Of a DNA stretch of 64,000 bases, positions 31,630 to 41,246 are shown piece after piece. The notes beneath the pieces were generated by a model, which was not told where the DNA came from, searched no databases, and saw nothing but the letters and a program-made list of their open reading frames with translations. The stretch covers positions 1,178,001 to 1,242,000 of the forward strand of contig CAVZYX010000005.1 in NCBI GenBank assembly GCA_963779645.1, in the 5' to 3' direction. The stretch comes from CALMBW01 sp963779645 (GTDB lineage Bacteria > Actinomycetota > CADDZG01 > WHSQ01). A program made the position numbers and the translations under genes. The first letter of the stretch is position 1. Each line of letters starts with the position of its first letter.

Positions 31630-34260
31630 TCAGAGCTCGATGTCTAGGTCCCCGCCCCAATCCGGTGCAGCCATTTTGATCTGAAGGTTGAAGGGGTCCG
31701 GGACGGTCGATCCTGGCTCGGGGATCCCTCGGAGATGGATCTCCAACTGGTGCGTCGGGAACACGGGAACCGTAGCGATCAGGTGCCCGCCCACCGGGTG
31801 AATGTGCACGACCATCAAGGTTACGAAGGAGTTGCTAAGCGTGTTGGTGCCGACCGTTAGCTCGAGGTACTCCATCTGTCCGGTCGGATCGCTGGGAACA
31901 TCGACATGCAGGTCTGCCGACGCGAGCATGTTGATGTAGTCATCCGTCGACGCGGTGTCGTATGAGGCGTTGCTTAGAAGATCGGGGGCCTGTTGGCAGC
32001 CGATCACCACACTGCTTGGCGCGCAATCGTGAACCGATGAGACCCCGGTCAGTGCTTGGGTCAACAGGAGATAGTCGCCTAACGCGGTGAAGGACGAAGA
32101 CAGCGACAGTCCACTGAGTTCTGCGTCCCCATCGAAGTCGAAACGTGCGAACTTCTCATCGCCGTTCGACGTCGCGCATTGTGGCGCGGGCAGAGCGGGA
32201 GGCGGATGCGATGGAGTGACGCCAACAAGGTTGACGCATCCATCGAGGTTCAGGTCATTCCTCGGATTCCACGTTTCTCCGTCGAGGGCAACATTGGATT
32301 CAGCGAGCGTGCCGTCTTTGACCGAGGTCCGCAGCAGTGCGTCGCGGAAGGCTCTGAAGTCCTTCATGGAGACCACGCCATCCCCACGTACCCCATCCGA
32401 TGTCGCATAGGTCTCGATCGGATACGTCTCGGTCTTGTTGCCGTCGTTGTCTTCGTCGTCGTGATCGATCCTTGCGTTGCCGTCGAACAGCGATCCATCG
32501 TCTACATCGACGAGTTCGTTCCTCAGCGTTTCTCCCACAGCGGAGACGAGAAGCGTGCCAAAGAAGTCGACCATGGGAGCGCGGGATTGTGTTGCGGGCA
32601 GAGCTCCATCCAGGAGGTCGTCTCTCAGCATCGGAACTGTGTAAAGGCGCTCTGGGCGCATGAACCATTCAGAACGGTTGTTGAACGCATCCGTCCATCC
32701 CGCGATCCCAGCGACAAGCGGCGATGCGTAAGACGTTCCGTCGTGGCCGTCTGGGCGTTTGCCCTTTCGGTCCCGGTAGGTGTAGCCCTCTGGCTTCGCT
32801 GAGAGGAGGGCAAAGCCCTCGCCCGGTGCAGAGATGTCTCCCTTGCCATCCGAGAAGTTCGCTCGCGCAAAGCCCGGTAGGTTGCTGGTCGCTTCTACGC
32901 AGAGGATCGACGTTTCGGCGTGGAAGCGGGAAGCATTGCACATCGGCGTTCCCCACTTCGCAGGGATATCGATCGGTCCTGGGTTATCTCCCGCTCCGCC
33001 CCTGACGCCGTCGTCGTTCAGATCCATCTTGCACTTGGCGTTGTCAAGGGGATAGGTGTCGCCGTCCAGGTCGCTGTGGTTCCCGGCTGCAGCGATCAGA
33101 AGATCGCTCGATCGGTCGGTCTGATACGCATCGGTTCCTTTACGAGGGAGATCGGGCATAGCTTCTTCGATCAGTCTGCCGAGCGAATTCGCGAGGTCGC
33201 GGGCGAAACGATTTCGTTTGCTCAAGCGAAGCTCACTGCCGTGGCGTTGTCTTCCCGAGATGCCTGCCGCCAGCCACGGGAGCGTCCTATCTGGACGGCA
33301 CTCGTCGAATCCGAAGCCGAGGCTCGCATTGAATACCGAGAGTTCCTGATGCTTCTTACTGAATCGGTTGAAGTCATCGATGAAGCGTCCGACGAAGACA
33401 GCGTCCGACGGCGCACCCGGGATGCTCGACGTCTTACCTAATGGAAGACCGACAACCCCACCGAGATCATCGAGTGCGGGTGCCACGCCGTCGAGACCCA
33501 CGCCGTTGCCCCATCGGGCGGCGATGATGCCTGCAACCCCGGTTCCGTGCTGGCGACCCTTCGCGTCTGACGGGTTGGGATTATCACCGCCGAGTGTCTC
33601 GAGCGTCAGCTTGGGCGACGTCGGATCTGCGAATTCCGGATGACCCACCTCGAACCCGCTGTCGATCACACCTACTGCTGCCGTGGTCTGCTGCGCTCGG
33701 GAAAGCTGGTCTATGAGGTTCCAAGCTTGGGGCGCACGTACGGCCTCGAGGTACCAATTCCCGCCCGTCGGCTTCGTCTCCCACGTCCATGCCTCGGGTT
33801 GGAGGGGGAAGGGGTCGGGATCCATAGGAAGAGGAACGCGCGTGGGCTCCAAGAGGACGTCCGGCACCGCGATCTCAATCGCGGGATCGCGAGCTAGTTG
33901 TCTCGCGGCCCTCAGTATCTCCTTGGGCGATCCGGTTTCGACATGCACCAGCGCGATACCCGACTTGTGGATCCCACCTACGATCGAGGCTCTCGAACGG
34001 GTCAGTGCGCTATCGAAGTCTCGAGCCGATGCAGAAGAAGATGGCATGACCAACAGATGATCCGTGGCTATGTAGGCACCGACCTGCCTGGAGAACGCGG
34101 TGGCGCGCTCACTTCTAAACCCACTGTCCGGGATAAGGGAACGAGCCGAGGGTTCTTGATCTTGATGCCTGCGGTCGGAGGGCTCGGCACTTGCGAGGCT
34201 GCCGGCCGCCAATGTGACGGATAGGACCAGCACACCAAAGAGGCGCGACCAGGAAAGCAT
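31630..34260 (-). CDS. Secreted subtilisin-family protease with dockerin-like C-terminal repeats
   Basis: 876 residues with a signal peptide (LFGVLVLSVTLAAGSLASA). A propeptide-like region (residues about 60-135) precedes the S8 domain: Asp200 in AVGVIDSGFEVGHPEF, His238 in GRQHGTGVAGIIAA, Asn394 in IAAAGNHSD and Ser510 in DGTSYASPLVAGIAG. An insert with DLNDDGVRGG probably binds calcium. The C-terminal third holds EF-hand-like repeats (SDGVRGDGVVSMKDFRAFRD, NDLNLDGCVN, FDFDGDAELSGLSLS), as in dockerin-type modules, then a beta-sandwich. Dockerin-like repeats may attach it to a partner or stabilise it. Motif copy C lies 67 bp upstream. Confidence 0.85.
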   Translation of the reverse strand: MLSWSRLFGVLVLSVTLAAGSLASAEPSDRRHQDQEPSARSLIPDSGFRSERATAFSRQVGAYIATDHLLVMPSSSASARDFDSALTRSRASIVGGIHKSGIALVHVETGSPKEILRAARQLARDPAIEIAVPDVLLEPTRVPLPMDPDPFPLQPEAWTWETKPTGGNWYLEAVRAPQAWNLIDQLSRAQQTTAAVGVIDSGFEVGHPEFADPTSPKLTLETLGGDNPNPSDAKGRQHGTGVAGIIAARWGNGVGLDGVAPALDDLGGVVGLPLGKTSSIPGAPSDAVFVGRFIDDFNRFSKKHQELSVFNASLGFGFDECRPDRTLPWLAAGISGRQRHGSELRLSKRNRFARDLANSLGRLIEEAMPDLPRKGTDAYQTDRSSDLLIAAAGNHSDLDGDTYPLDNAKCKMDLNDDGVRGGAGDNPGPIDIPAKWGTPMCNASRFHAETSILCVEATSNLPGFARANFSDGKGDISAPGEGFALLSAKPEGYTYRDRKGKRPDGHDGTSYASPLVAGIAGWTDAFNNRSEWFMRPERLYTVPMLRDDLLDGALPATQSRAPMVDFFGTLLVSAVGETLRNELVDVDDGSLFDGNARIDHDDEDNDGNKTETYPIETYATSDGVRGDGVVSMKDFRAFRDALLRTSVKDGTLAESNVALDGETWNPRNDLNLDGCVNLVGVTPSHPPPALPAPQCATSNGDEKFARFDFDGDAELSGLSLSSSFTALGDYLLLTQALTGVSSVHDCAPSSVVIGCQQAPDLLSNASYDTASTDDYINMLASADLHVDVPSDPTGQMEYLELTVGTNTLSNSFVTLMVVHIHPVGGHLIATVPVFPTHQLEIHLRGIPEPGSTVPDPFNLQIKMAAPDWGGDLDIEL

Positions 34261-34326
34261 TTCTCAATTACAACGCTCGGACACGCACAGAAACAAGGTC
34301 TGTTCTGGCGGGTGCTGTTTGGTTGC

Positions 34327-34338
34327 CCCAGTTTCGCC
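34327..34338 (-). promoter_or_regulatory. Shared upstream motif, copy C
   Basis: On the minus strand GGCGAAACTGGG, 67-78 bp before the subtilase start at 34260. Very similar to copy B (one-base indel) and copy A. Confidence 0.45.
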
Positions 34339-34400
34339 AGTTATGCAGCCTTCTTCCGAGCCGGCAGCCAACGTTACTCGGGCGAAGTGGCCTCAAACAT

Positions 34401-34913
34401 TCAAGCTGGAGGGAGCCTGAGCATTGGGGGCGTGAGCGGGCCGGCCGGGCCTCCGATCGAGAAGAGTTTTATCCCGGTCTCACGCTCGATGATCTTGTGT
34501 CGCTTGGCAACCGTCTCTTTGGTGAACGGGGTCGTTCGGGTGAAGCCGAAAGCTTCGAGCCCGTCGAACGCTTCCTCCACCGCAGCGTCTCGATCGATCA
34601 GCCGCCATCCGGCTGCGGCTCTCTCGTAGGCGTTGCCCATCGGATCGAGGTAGAGGCACTTGCGAGTGTGGCCGTGTTTATAGATACGGATCTCGTCCTC
34701 GTAGCCCATGAACATGAAGGCCGTGCACTCTTCGAACGGAACCACTAGCTCGAGCGGCTCCCAATCGGGTTCGTGGGCTCCGTGGGCCAGCATCTCTTTC
34801 TCGAGGAGCGGCTGGACCTCGGCCTTGAACCTTGCGACGAACTCTTCTTGAGTCAGCGAGTGCTGTAGCTCGTCGAATTCCTGAAGCTTGGCTTCGAGTT
34901 CGGATCGTGACAT
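34401..34913 (-). CDS. Conserved-looking cytoplasmic protein, function unknown
   Basis: 170 residues with no signal peptide or membrane helix. It begins with a helical, acidic part (SELEAKLQEFDELQHSLTQE) that may form a coiled coil, then a mixed domain with FEECTAFMFMGYEDEIRIYK and RKCLYLDPMGNAYERAA. I do not recognise a family. The stop is close to the promoter region of the subtilase and the gene lies 83 bp downstream of helD, possibly as a separate unit. Length, composition and lack of overlap with other genes support it being real. Confidence 0.55.
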   Translation of the reverse strand: MSRSELEAKLQEFDELQHSLTQEEFVARFKAEVQPLLEKEMLAHGAHEPDWEPLELVVPFEECTAFMFMGYEDEIRIYKHGHTRKCLYLDPMGNAYERAAAGWRLIDRDAAVEEAFDGLEAFGFTRTTPFTKETVAKRHKIIERETGIKLFSIGGPAGPLTPPMLRLPPA

Positions 34914-34996
34914 CTCTTCGCCTCCTTGTCGTCGGACAACGAGGCGAAACTAGGAGCGGACTTACCTCCACGTTGTGAGGTGCGTCACACCTGTGG

Positions 34997-37021
34997 TCAG
35001 TCCCGGAGCGCTTCCGGCAGGGGGAGTTCGTGGACGACGCTGAGGTGCTGGACGGCGCGAGTCAGGGCGACGTATAGCCGGCGGGCTCCGGTGTCCTCTT
35101 CCATGATGAGTTTGGGTTCGATCACGACGACCGCGTCGAATTCGAGCCCCTTGGAAGCGGCCGGTGGGAGCAGGACGATGGGCTCGTCCAGGTCTTCGCT
35201 CTCCCAGGTCGAGAAGGCCAGCTCGGACTCACTGAAGATCTTCCGGAGCTGGTCGATCAGAAGTTCGGGACAGATAACCCCGATCGACTGCCAGAGCTTG
35301 GACAGTGCTCGCACCTCTTCTTCCACGTCTGATAGCAAGAAGCCGTCCGAACTCTGGAGGAGGCGAGGCGGCTCGGCCCCCGGTCTTACCGATCGGGACG
35401 GTTTTACCCCGGGAGCGGCTATCGGCAACAAGCGGTTGGCGAAGTCCATAACCGGCTGCGGTACGCGGTAGCCCATCGACAGCTCGTCGATCTCCGCATC
35501 TGCGGTCGCGCCGAGGTGTTCGAGCGCTTCCTCCCAGCGGGTCTGGCTCGCGGGAGTGGTTGCCTGGGCAAGGTCACCCAAGACAGTGAGCGAGAGATCG
35601 CGCGTGCGGCGAGCAACCATGCGGAACTCCATCGCCGAGAGATCCTGCGCCTCGTCCACGATGGTGTGGCCGAAGCGCTGGCTGACGCCGTTGATCAGCC
35701 ACTCAGCTTCGTCGAGGAGCGCGATGTCAGAGTTCGACCAGCCGCCTTCCTTCAGGTCGCGAGCGGAGCGGTAGCGGAGTGCCTTCGCCTCCTCCGGTTC
35801 CAGCGGCCCGGATTCCGACGCGATCTTGTTCGTGAGGATCTTTCGAACGAGAGCTTCAGGGCCGGCCTTCGGCCAGATCTTCGCAAGTTGTTTCTCGAGG
35901 TCGCTCTTCCGGAGGGCCGCGGCGACGAACTCCTCGGGGTCGGGGCCGACGGCTCCGATGTCGATCTCATACGTATCGAGCAGATAACGCTCGACGCCGT
36001 TGATGAATCTGTCGCGCGCCTCCTTGAGCGAGTGCTTAGCCGCGGTTTCGGTGTCCATCAAGCGAGCTATGAGTTCTCGAGGAACTCGCATCAGGAACCC
36101 GGAGAATGATGCGCGCACGTCTTCGACCGGTGGCTGTAAGCGGTCGAGGTACACCGTTCGCAAGAGCTCGGCCATCCGAGCATCACCTTTGATGCGCGCA
36201 ACTTCGGCCGGGTCTTCCCGGCGCGCTCTGTAGCGGATCCCCGCCAGACCCGTGATGGTCGTTTGATAAGCGGCGGTTTCCCCGAGCGACGGAAGAACTT
36301 GCGAGATGTAGGACAGGAACAGCCGGTTCGGCCCGATGATCAGGACCTTGCCCTTCTCGAGGATCTCCCGGTGTTCGTAAAGAAGGAACGCTGCGCGGTG
36401 CAGGCCGACGGCCGTTTTTCCCGTACCCGGCCCTCCTTGCACGATGACCAGCTGCTTGAGCGGCTTGCGGATGATCTCGTCCTGTTCGGCCTGGATCGTG
36501 GCGACGATGTCGCGCATCTGACCGGTGCGAGCGCGGCCGATCTCGGCGAGCAACGGATCGGGTACGCCGCCATGCGATGTGGCAAGAACCGAATCCGGAT
36601 CGTCTAAGTACTCGTCGAACAGGTCGATCAGTTCGCGGCTCTCAACGACGTAACGGCGGCGACGCTTGACTCCCATCGGGTCTTGGATCGTTGCCCTGTA
36701 GAAGGGAGCCGCCACCCGAGCGCGCCAGTCGACGACCAGGGCCTCTCCCTTCGCGTCACGAACGTGACGTCGACCTATCCGGTACGTGTCCTGGGTCTCC
36801 TCGTCGATGCGACCGAATATCAGCGGCGTCTTGGAATCGGCAAGGGATGAGACTCGCTCCTGGAAGTGCCAGCGAAGGATGTCTTTGTCGACCTCACTGG
36901 CCGAATCGGTTTTCGCCTTCTCTAGCAACTCCTCGGCGTGCGCGCGCATCTGATCCAAGCACTCGTAGGCATGGTCGATGTAGTTCTGTTCGTCGCTGAG
37001 GTCGGTGTCGTGTTCGGGCAT
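34997..37021 (-). CDS. helD: HelD-type UvrD-like helicase/RNA polymerase recycling factor
   Basis: 674 residues. An N-terminal coiled-coil (residues 1-60) is followed by the HelD signature PLIFGRIDEETQDTYRIGRR. Walker A GGPGTGKT is at 196-203, motif II VDEAQDL follows near residue 460, and the C-terminal RecA lobe ends with RRLYVALTRAVQHLSVVHEL. HelD proteins push stalled RNA polymerase off DNA using ATP; in actinobacteria some copies also protect against rifampicin. The length fits the class without extra domains. The start is 73 bp from the catalase-like gene stop, so it may have its own promoter. Confidence 0.85.
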   Translation of the reverse strand: MPEHDTDLSDEQNYIDHAYECLDQMRAHAEELLEKAKTDSASEVDKDILRWHFQERVSSLADSKTPLIFGRIDEETQDTYRIGRRHVRDAKGEALVVDWRARVAAPFYRATIQDPMGVKRRRRYVVESRELIDLFDEYLDDPDSVLATSHGGVPDPLLAEIGRARTGQMRDIVATIQAEQDEIIRKPLKQLVIVQGGPGTGKTAVGLHRAAFLLYEHREILEKGKVLIIGPNRLFLSYISQVLPSLGETAAYQTTITGLAGIRYRARREDPAEVARIKGDARMAELLRTVYLDRLQPPVEDVRASFSGFLMRVPRELIARLMDTETAAKHSLKEARDRFINGVERYLLDTYEIDIGAVGPDPEEFVAAALRKSDLEKQLAKIWPKAGPEALVRKILTNKIASESGPLEPEEAKALRYRSARDLKEGGWSNSDIALLDEAEWLINGVSQRFGHTIVDEAQDLSAMEFRMVARRTRDLSLTVLGDLAQATTPASQTRWEEALEHLGATADAEIDELSMGYRVPQPVMDFANRLLPIAAPGVKPSRSVRPGAEPPRLLQSSDGFLLSDVEEEVRALSKLWQSIGVICPELLIDQLRKIFSESELAFSTWESEDLDEPIVLLPPAASKGLEFDAVVVIEPKLIMEEDTGARRLYVALTRAVQHLSVVHELPLPEALRD

Positions 37022-37093
37022 GGGTTCCTTGGTCGAGGAGCATGGATTCCTTGGCGAAGCAGGTTGAAATAGTCCACCTGCTTTTACTAGAAA

Positions 37094-38008
37094 CTAGGTT
37101 CTTCTTGAGTAGGAGACTCCGTAGGCGGGGGAGCGGGCCGCGAGGATCTTGTCGGCCGAGGCTTGGATCCCTTCTGTCAGGCGGTTCGGGTCGAAGATCA
37201 TGTGTTCGCAGTCCCTGTCGGAGCCGCGGACGCATTCGGTCAGCGTCAGGCGGCCGACGTTGACGAGCTCACGTTCCTCCGGCCACGGCTCGGTCGGATC
37301 GTCGGGGTCGTCGCCCTCCTCGGCGATCTGGAGGAGGAGGTCGTAGACGACGGGGCCGTTGTCGAACCGGGAAGCGATGTCGTCTCGCAGGTAGTCCCTG
37401 CCGAGGGCGCGGGTCTCGGGATCGGTCAGCGTTGCTTCGCCGGCCTCGGGCACGAAGCGGTAGCGCACCCAACGCTGCTCGTCATCCGGCCCCGTCATGC
37501 GGAAGGCGTGGATGCCGAAGAACGTGCAGTTCGCGTAGCTCGCGGGGGCCGGGGACAACATCAAGAAGCCGATCGCCTTCTGCGCTTCGGGATGCTCGGC
37601 CACGAATGCCATCGTCTTGGCCACGTCGGGCTTACCGGTGGCGGGATCGGGCACCTGCGTCCCGAGGAACTCTAGGAAGTCCTCCGGCGTGCGCACGAAG
37701 AATGCGGGAAGCGTGAGCGACACGATGTCTGTCGTCTTTCCATTCGGCAGATGGAACTTCACTGCCATGCCGCGCTCGTCCTTGGCGCCGTCGGCTCGGT
37801 CGGGCCGCCCCGTCCCGTTCGAGAAACGCACCGTCACAGGGACCTCGTCGCCTTGGAAGTGGGCCGCGACGCAGAGCTTGGCTGCGTCCGCCGTCGCCAC
37901 GAACGTCCCCAGGCAACAGCTCCCCTTCGCGTGCACGGAACGATGGCCGGCGTGGACGCCGTGGATCTGGCCCATCAGATCGACGATCTGTTCGGACTGG
38001 TCGCTCAT
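37094..38008 (-). CDS. Catalase-related heme peroxidase (SrpA-like small catalase)
   Basis: 304 residues from ATG 38008. The distal heme side is GHRSVHAKGSCCLGTF (His about 25) with SNGTGRPDRADG after it; the C-terminal RSPAYGVSYSRRT carries the proximal heme-ligand Tyr of this short catalase group. The protein lacks the flavodoxin-like and arm regions of large catalases, as expected for SrpA/catalase-family peroxidases. It likely removes peroxides in the cytoplasm. Two adjacent Cys (CC) near the distal His are unusual. It is 4 bp downstream of the isomerase-like gene and may end the operon that starts with the ABC transporter. Confidence 0.8.
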   Translation of the reverse strand: MSDQSEQIVDLMGQIHGVHAGHRSVHAKGSCCLGTFVATADAAKLCVAAHFQGDEVPVTVRFSNGTGRPDRADGAKDERGMAVKFHLPNGKTTDIVSLTLPAFFVRTPEDFLEFLGTQVPDPATGKPDVAKTMAFVAEHPEAQKAIGFLMLSPAPASYANCTFFGIHAFRMTGPDDEQRWVRYRFVPEAGEATLTDPETRALGRDYLRDDIASRFDNGPVVYDLLLQIAEEGDDPDDPTEPWPEERELVNVGRLTLTECVRGSDRDCEHMIFDPNRLTEGIQASADKILAARSPAYGVSYSRRT

Positions 38009-38012
38009 CGAT

Positions 38013-38747
38013 CTACTCGACCAGAGCTTCTTCGCGCATGCCGTACGGGTAGAAGTACGGGATATAAGGCTCTGGGTCACCCTCCCAGTCGTAAGTCCGC
38101 ACCTGATCGGGGCTCCGGCGCCCCGACATGGCCCTGAAGAATTCCCAGCGGGGCGCCCTGACGGTGGCTCCGGGCTCGCCGTCATTGGTCTGAGCGATCT
38201 TTTCGCCCATCTCCAACCGGAGCGGGGGGATCCCGGCGGGGCCGAGCCTCCAGCCCATGCTCACCACGTAACCGGACGAACCGATCTTTATGGGGGCCGA
38301 GTCGCGGTCACGCTCGATACCGAGTGCTCCGTAGATGTCTTGCTGGTGGACACCGATATCCGTGACCAGCACGTTGCCGGCGATGAAAGGAACTCCCTCG
38401 GGCGCTTTGTCGCTGTCGCGCATCATCTCTTCGAGCTGCTTGGACTCACGTTCCCACTCCTCGAGGACCTCGGTCAACGACCGGTCCTTGCGTGCGGCGA
38501 CCATCGCATCGGTCCACTCGTTGAGCTCCACGACTCCGGCGGCTTCCCCGAAGTTCTGGAAGAAGTTCATCGGGAAGTCACCCGCGATGGTGCGTTCGAC
38601 GTCACCGGTGAGGTGTGAGATCACATCTCTGATCGTCCACTTCGGGGTCGCGGGAACGGTGAGCTCGAGTTTGTCTTCGGGTAGTTCCGAGACGAAGGAG
38701 GAGATGGCCTCCCGGGTCTCTCTATAGACGTCCGCTATGTCTCCCAT
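38013..38747 (-). CDS. Maleylpyruvate isomerase family protein (TIGR03083-like)
   Basis: 244 residues. Family text: VPATPKWTIRDVISHLTGDV (first metal His), VTDIGVHQQDIYGALG (second His) and a C-terminal small domain ending near PYIPYFYPYG. The start segment MGDIADVYRETREAISSFVS is a typical first helix. Proteins of this group use mycothiol or bind metal, with few known substrates. It lies between the ABC ATPase gene (10 bp) and the catalase-like gene (4 bp), so the three are probably co-transcribed, perhaps linking uptake, detoxification and oxidative defence. This is the third paralogue in the window. Confidence 0.75.
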   Translation of the reverse strand: MGDIADVYRETREAISSFVSELPEDKLELTVPATPKWTIRDVISHLTGDVERTIAGDFPMNFFQNFGEAAGVVELNEWTDAMVAARKDRSLTEVLEEWERESKQLEEMMRDSDKAPEGVPFIAGNVLVTDIGVHQQDIYGALGIERDRDSAPIKIGSSGYVVSMGWRLGPAGIPPLRLEMGEKIAQTNDGEPGATVRAPRWEFFRAMSGRRSPDQVRTYDWEGDPEPYIPYFYPYGMREEALVE

Positions 38748-38757
38748 AGCCGAGAGC

Positions 38758-39501
38758 CTACAAGCGGCCGGCGGCGATGATGCGCTGCAGGAACTGGCGG
38801 GTGCGCTCGTTCTCAGGGGCTCCGAAGATCTTGCTGGGTGGACCTTGTTCGAGGATCACCCCGGCGTCGAGGAAGCAGACGCGGTCGGCGATGTCTTTAG
38901 CGAACCCCATCTCGTGAGTGGCGATCAGCATGGTCATGCCTTCACCCGCGAGTTCGCGGATGACGTTGAGGACCTCGGCCACGAGCTCGGGATCGAGGGC
39001 CGACGTGACTTCATCCAACAACATGATCTGCGGGCGCATCGCGAGTGCACGCACGATCGCGGCCCTCTGCTGCTGACCTCCCGAGAGGCGGTCCGGATAC
39101 TCGTCGCGCTTGTCGGCGAGACCGAATCGTTCGAGGAGCTCCATCCCGCGCTCGGTCGCATCCGGTTTCGACATCTGGAGCGCTTCTTGGGGGCCGAGCG
39201 TGATATTCCGCATCACGGTCATATGCGGGAACAGGTTGAAGGACTGGAACACGATGCCGATCCTCGTGCGTAGTCGATCGACATCCTCGGTGGTGATGTT
39301 GCGTCCCTCGAACGCGATCGTTCCCTGGTCGATCTCTTCCAAGCGGTTGATGCACCTGAGAAGGGTCGACTTCCCGGAACCCGATGCGCCGATCATGCAG
39401 ATGACCTCGTGTGGCGACATCGTGAGGTCGATGCCTTTGAGCACCTCGTTCGGACCGAAGGACTTGTGGACACCTTCGATATGGAGAAGTGCTTCGGTCA
39501 T
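38758..39501 (-). CDS. ABC transporter ATP-binding protein, polar amino-acid type (GlnQ-like)
   Basis: 247 residues from ATG 39501. Walker A GASGSGKST, Q loop with FQSFNLFPHMTVMRNI, signature LSGGQQQR, Walker B IMLLDEVTSALDP and switch His in ATHEMGF are all intact. The HMTVMRNI/GPQEA pattern is characteristic of PAAT-family (polar amino acid) ATPases. It energises the permease encoded just upstream, whose stop overlaps this start by ATGA (39498-39501). The high conservation suggests a working importer. Confidence 0.9.
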   Translation of the reverse strand: MTEALLHIEGVHKSFGPNEVLKGIDLTMSPHEVICMIGASGSGKSTLLRCINRLEEIDQGTIAFEGRNITTEDVDRLRTRIGIVFQSFNLFPHMTVMRNITLGPQEALQMSKPDATERGMELLERFGLADKRDEYPDRLSGGQQQRAAIVRALAMRPQIMLLDEVTSALDPELVAEVLNVIRELAGEGMTMLIATHEMGFAKDIADRVCFLDAGVILEQGPPSKIFGAPENERTRQFLQRIIAAGRL

Positions 39502-40388
39502 GCCGTACCTGCTTGGCGCTTGAGCCGGTCTCGCAGGATCAACCGATCTGTGAATCGAGCAAGCGGGATCGTGATGAGGATGAACAGACCAGCAGCGACG
39601 ACGTACGACGCATAGTTGAAACGTTCGGCGGCATAGATCTGTGCGGCACGCGCGGCCTCGATCGAACCGAGGACCGAAACGAGAGCCGTGTCCTTCTGCA
39701 AGCCGATGAAGTCGTTGAGCAACGGCGGGATCACGCGACGCACTGCTTGAGGCAGAACCACGTAGCGCATCGATTTCCACCGGCTCAATCCCAGAGACCG
39801 TGCCGCGGCCACCTGACTGTCATGTACAGAGTCGATGCCGGCGCGATAGACCTCGGCGACGTACGCGGAGTAGACGAGTACCAACGCGACTATCCCGTAC
39901 GTGACGTCCGACTGTTCCGAGAAGAACGCGAGGCCGAGCCCGGGCACTCCGAACCCGATCATGTAGAGCACCAGGATCAGCGGGACCCCGCGGAAGACGT
40001 CGGTGTATGCGATCGCCACCATGCGCAGTGGAAAGAAGACGGGACCGGGCACGGATCTGACCAGAGCGATGACCAGTGCGATAACGAGGATGAAGACCTC
40101 GGCGATCATGAAGATCTTGACGTTGAGCATGAAGGCGCTCAAGACCCCCGGCGAGGTCTCCGTTCCTTGGAACGACGTCTTGATGTGCTCCCACTTGAGG
40201 AAGCGCTCACCGACGATGTCGGCGCCGGGCGACATCGCGATCACGATGACGATGATCAAGAAGAAGACGATCGTCGACGCCGTGGAGATAAGGACCCCAC
40301 GATTGCCGAGCATGCGCGACGCGCGGCCCGGACTCGACGCCTCTAGGGCGTCGGGTCCTCGGGCCGGGCCGCTTCCCCCGACCGCCAC
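39498..40388 (-). CDS. ABC transporter permease, polar amino-acid type (HisM/GlnP-like)
   Basis: 296 residues from GTG 40388, directly abutting the stop of the binding-protein gene. After a Pro/Gly-rich start come about five membrane helices (ISTASTIVFFLIIVIVIAMS, IFMIAEVFILVIALVIALV, MVAIAYTDVFRGVPLILVLY and others). The EAA loop EVYRAGIDSVHDSQVAAARS-LGLS contacts the ATPase. It probably works as a homodimer since only one permease gene is present. Part of the three-gene importer 41246-38758. Confidence 0.9.
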   Translation of the reverse strand: MAVGGSGPARGPDALEASSPGRASRMLGNRGVLISTASTIVFFLIIVIVIAMSPGADIVGERFLKWEHIKTSFQGTETSPGVLSAFMLNVKIFMIAEVFILVIALVIALVRSVPGPVFFPLRMVAIAYTDVFRGVPLILVLYMIGFGVPGLGLAFFSEQSDVTYGIVALVLVYSAYVAEVYRAGIDSVHDSQVAAARSLGLSRWKSMRYVVLPQAVRRVIPPLLNDFIGLQKDTALVSVLGSIEAARAAQIYAAERFNYASYVVAAGLFILITIPLARFTDRLILRDRLKRQAGTA

Positions 40389-41246
40389 CTAGTCGATGGT
40401 GGGGATCTCTAGGTACTGCTGAAGGAACTCTTCGGACAGCGCATCGAGCGTGCCGTCTGCATCCATCTCCAGAACGACTGCGTCGACACACGCCTTCAAG
40501 GGGTTGCCCTTCTCGAACAGAAGGCCGAAGTACTCGGGCTCGGGGTACTGACCGATCACTTCGGACCCCTTGATCTCGAAGTCACGCAGGTAAACGGTCG
40601 TGACGACGTCGGTGACGAAGGCGTCGATCTGTCCTGCTTCCAGCGCTGACTTCGCATCGTTGGTCGTGTCGAAGACCTTTGGCTCGACATCCGGTTCGAT
40701 GACCGACTGGATGAAGGCGAGCGACGTCGTTCCAACCTGGGCTCCCAGCTGCGAGGTCTTCAGATCGGCGATGCTCGTGGCGGAAGCCGCGGGCGAGTCC
40801 TTCATCACCAGGATGCCCTGGTTGTTCTCGAAGTAGGGCTCTGAGAAGTCCACGGCTTCCTGGCGGGCCGGAGTGATCGTGATCTGGTTGATGTCGAAGT
40901 CGTAGTCCTTCTGCCCGGGTGCGTACGACTTGTTGAAGGGCTCGACGACCCATGTGATGTCGAGACCGAGTCGGCTCGCGATCTCTGCGGCGACCTCACC
41001 TTCGTAGCCGGAGTAGTCCTTCGGAGATCCCTCGAACCACGGCGGATACGCGGGCCGGTCGGTCGCTACCGTGAGGACGCCCGCCGTGTAGAGCGGAAGG
41101 CTATCGGTGGCGCAGGGATCCTCCTCAGGCTCTTCGCTCGCCGCAGCGTCGGTGTTGGTATCGGGACTGTCTTCTTCCGGATCGGCCTCGGCGCATGCTG
41201 CGAAGGTGAGCATCCCGACGACCAGTAAGGCAAGGAACCTCTTCAT
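40389..41246 (-). CDS. ABC transporter substrate-binding lipoprotein, polar amino-acid type
   Basis: 285 residues from ATG 41246; the ribosome site CAGGAG sits 8 bases from it but only 2 from the alternative ATG 41252, which favours the shorter start. Lipobox LTFAAC, then an acidic linker and a type II periplasmic-binding fold: TAGVLTVATDRPAYPPWFEG, FDINQITITPARQEAVDFSE, SQLGAQVGTTSLAF. The aromatic/Asp pattern fits cystine, glutamine or similar amino-acid binders. It is the first gene of the importer operon. The gap to the divergent FAD oxidoreductase gene (41374) should contain both promoters. Confidence 0.85.
   Translation of the reverse strand: MKRFLALLVVGMLTFAACAEADPEEDSPDTNTDAAASEEPEEDPCATDSLPLYTAGVLTVATDRPAYPPWFEGSPKDYSGYEGEVAAEIASRLGLDITWVVEPFNKSYAPGQKDYDFDINQITITPARQEAVDFSEPYFENNQGILVMKDSPAASATSIADLKTSQLGAQVGTTSLAFIQSVIEPDVEPKVFDTTNDAKSALEAGQIDAFVTDVVTTVYLRDFEIKGSEVIGQYPEPEYFGLLFEKGNPLKACVDAVVLEMDADGTLDALSEEFLQQYLEIPTID

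Noticed and set aside
39489..40346. Long plus-strand frame, Asp/His/Arg-rich, opposite the ABC permease
   Set aside because: Low-complexity antisense shadow of a clear permease gene; no ribosome site.
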